The translations under genes were made by a program, and so were the position numbers. From Bacteroidota bacterium (GTDB taxonomy: Bacteria; Bacteroidota; Ignavibacteria; Kapaibacteriales; UBA2268): 64,000 bases of DNA. Shown here in pieces: positions 63,418-64,000 of this stretch (position 1 is the first letter of the stretch; every line of letters starts with the position of its first letter). The notes beneath the pieces were generated by a model. It saw only the letters and a list, made by a program, of their open reading frames with translations. It did not search any database and had not been told where the DNA came from. Location of the stretch: positions 62,001 through 126,000 of the forward strand of contig JARKQC010000183.1 in NCBI GenBank assembly GCA_029974985.1, in the 5' to 3' direction.

Positions 63418-64000
63418 AAATTAATTTAAATTGCAAATTTTTTATTTACTGAAATATACTTTTTACAAATGTAATTAAAAAAAAATAAAATAAAAATCAT
63501 TAAATTACTTATTTTTTTTCTATTTGGTAAAAAAATTTTAAACAGATAACAACAAAAATAAATTGTAATAAAATACTGAATATCAATAGAATAAGCAGTT
63601 ATACTTATCTTTATCTAATATATCTAAATAAAGAGAAATTTTGCTTTTTAATGGACAGATAAGAATATCTATACTAATAATTTACAAAGATTTAGTTGCC
63701 CAACAGCCTCAAAGATATTGGACATTGTATAATTCTCGATAAGCAAGAATGCTTATTCTCTCCACTATCAATTATCAACAAATTATGGATTTTTCTCATA
63801 ATATCAGAATGCTATTATTTTAATCATATTATTTAATTATATATATTCTAAATTGCAAAATTTGTGATTTTTAAGAAATTTAATAAAAAAATATTTTTTT
63901 TAAATAATATTAAGATTAATTTTGTGATATAAAATATTATCATTAATCGAAATTCTATATTTTTTTAATTTATTTTTAGAGAAATATCTGTATAATTTTT
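63418..64000. other. AT-rich end region with a degenerate repeat copy
   Basis: A 583-bp stretch with no gene visible on either strand. It holds a degenerate member of the dispersed repeat family at about 63747-63790, with ATAAGCA/TGCTTAT arms and the TCCACTATCAA tail also seen after copy B. The rest is A/T runs; a promoter for the histidine kinase should lie near 63420-63500 but none is clear. Confidence 0.45.
63747..63790 (+). repeat. Dispersed intergenic repeat, degenerate copy D
   Basis: Contains GATAAGCAAGAATGCTTAT and then CTCTCCACTATCAATTAT, matching the 3' part of copy B and its flank (CAAGGATGCTTG and TCCACTATCAACTAA) imperfectly. Confidence 0.5.

Overview
The window is a strongly AT-rich stretch of bacterial chromosome carrying about 55 genes, two tRNAs and no rRNA or CRISPR array. 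Several features point to a Bacteroidota or Fibrobacterota/Chlorobiota/Bacteroidota (FCB) group member, possibly an Ignavibacteria- or Kapabacteria-like lineage. Two large secreted proteins end in type IX secretion (T9SS)-style sorting domains, one has a GEVED-type domain, an Omp28-type lipoprotein is present, lipoproteins and beta-barrels abound, and promoters resemble the TTTG / TAnnTTTG pattern. The lineage is inferred from these family signatures; there is no ribosomal marker here.

Layout. (1) 1-4700, minus: a lipoprotein alpha-2-macroglobulin with an intact thioester motif, cut by the window edge. (2) 5128-11698, plus: biotin carboxylase, biotin carrier protein, acyl-CoA dehydrogenase and fused isobutyryl-CoA mutase (IcmF), a short/branched acyl-CoA module without a carboxyltransferase. 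(3) 11811-15917, minus: a giant T9SS cargo with beta-helix and Ig-like repeats. (4) 16354-17917, plus: two UmuD-like genes with complementary defects (one has the cleavage site but no catalytic Ser, the other has Ser/Lys but no cleavage site), then two small unknown genes. (5) 17988-23443, minus: a four-gene envelope operon of unknown lipoproteins and barrels with unusual Cys clusters. (6) 23660-26498: an HNH restriction-modification (RM) pair, a tRNA-Met, and an AlwI-type restriction enzyme remnant with an intact methyltransferase. (7) 26512-32466, minus: a housekeeping chain phoH - cdaA - pcm - miaA - dacB plus an orphan MalG-like permease. (8) 32488-35170, minus: a second RM locus with two methyltransferases and two small proteins. 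(9) 35259-36389, minus: two coiled-coil lipoproteins, one with LysM. (10) 36653-48805: valS, an M16 peptidase pair (active plus degenerate), a PNGase F-like T9SS cargo, anmK and a SulP transporter. (11) 49029-53016, plus: octaheme tetrathionate-reductase-type cytochrome, cytochrome b, and two YeeE/YedE sulfur-transport proteins, the second fused to a rhodanese-like domain lacking its Cys and ending in Gly-Gly-Cys; a palindrome sits in the promoter. (12) 53089-54764: a toxin-antitoxin islet bracketed by two ~120-bp direct repeats, followed by tRNA-Leu. (13) 55460-61530, plus: LOG-type hydrolase, barrel proteins, a lipoprotein glutamine-amidotransferase, an SDR epimerase, an Omp28 lipoprotein, a zinc-ribbon protein and a NifU-like protein. 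(14) 61540-63417, minus: a TPR sensor histidine kinase.

The strongest leads are the complementary UmuD pair, the tetrathionate/sulfur-import operon with its unusual GGC-tailed rhodanese-like domain, and the repeat-bracketed toxin-antitoxin islet whose repeat family recurs elsewhere in the window. All calls come from reading motifs; no database search was run.
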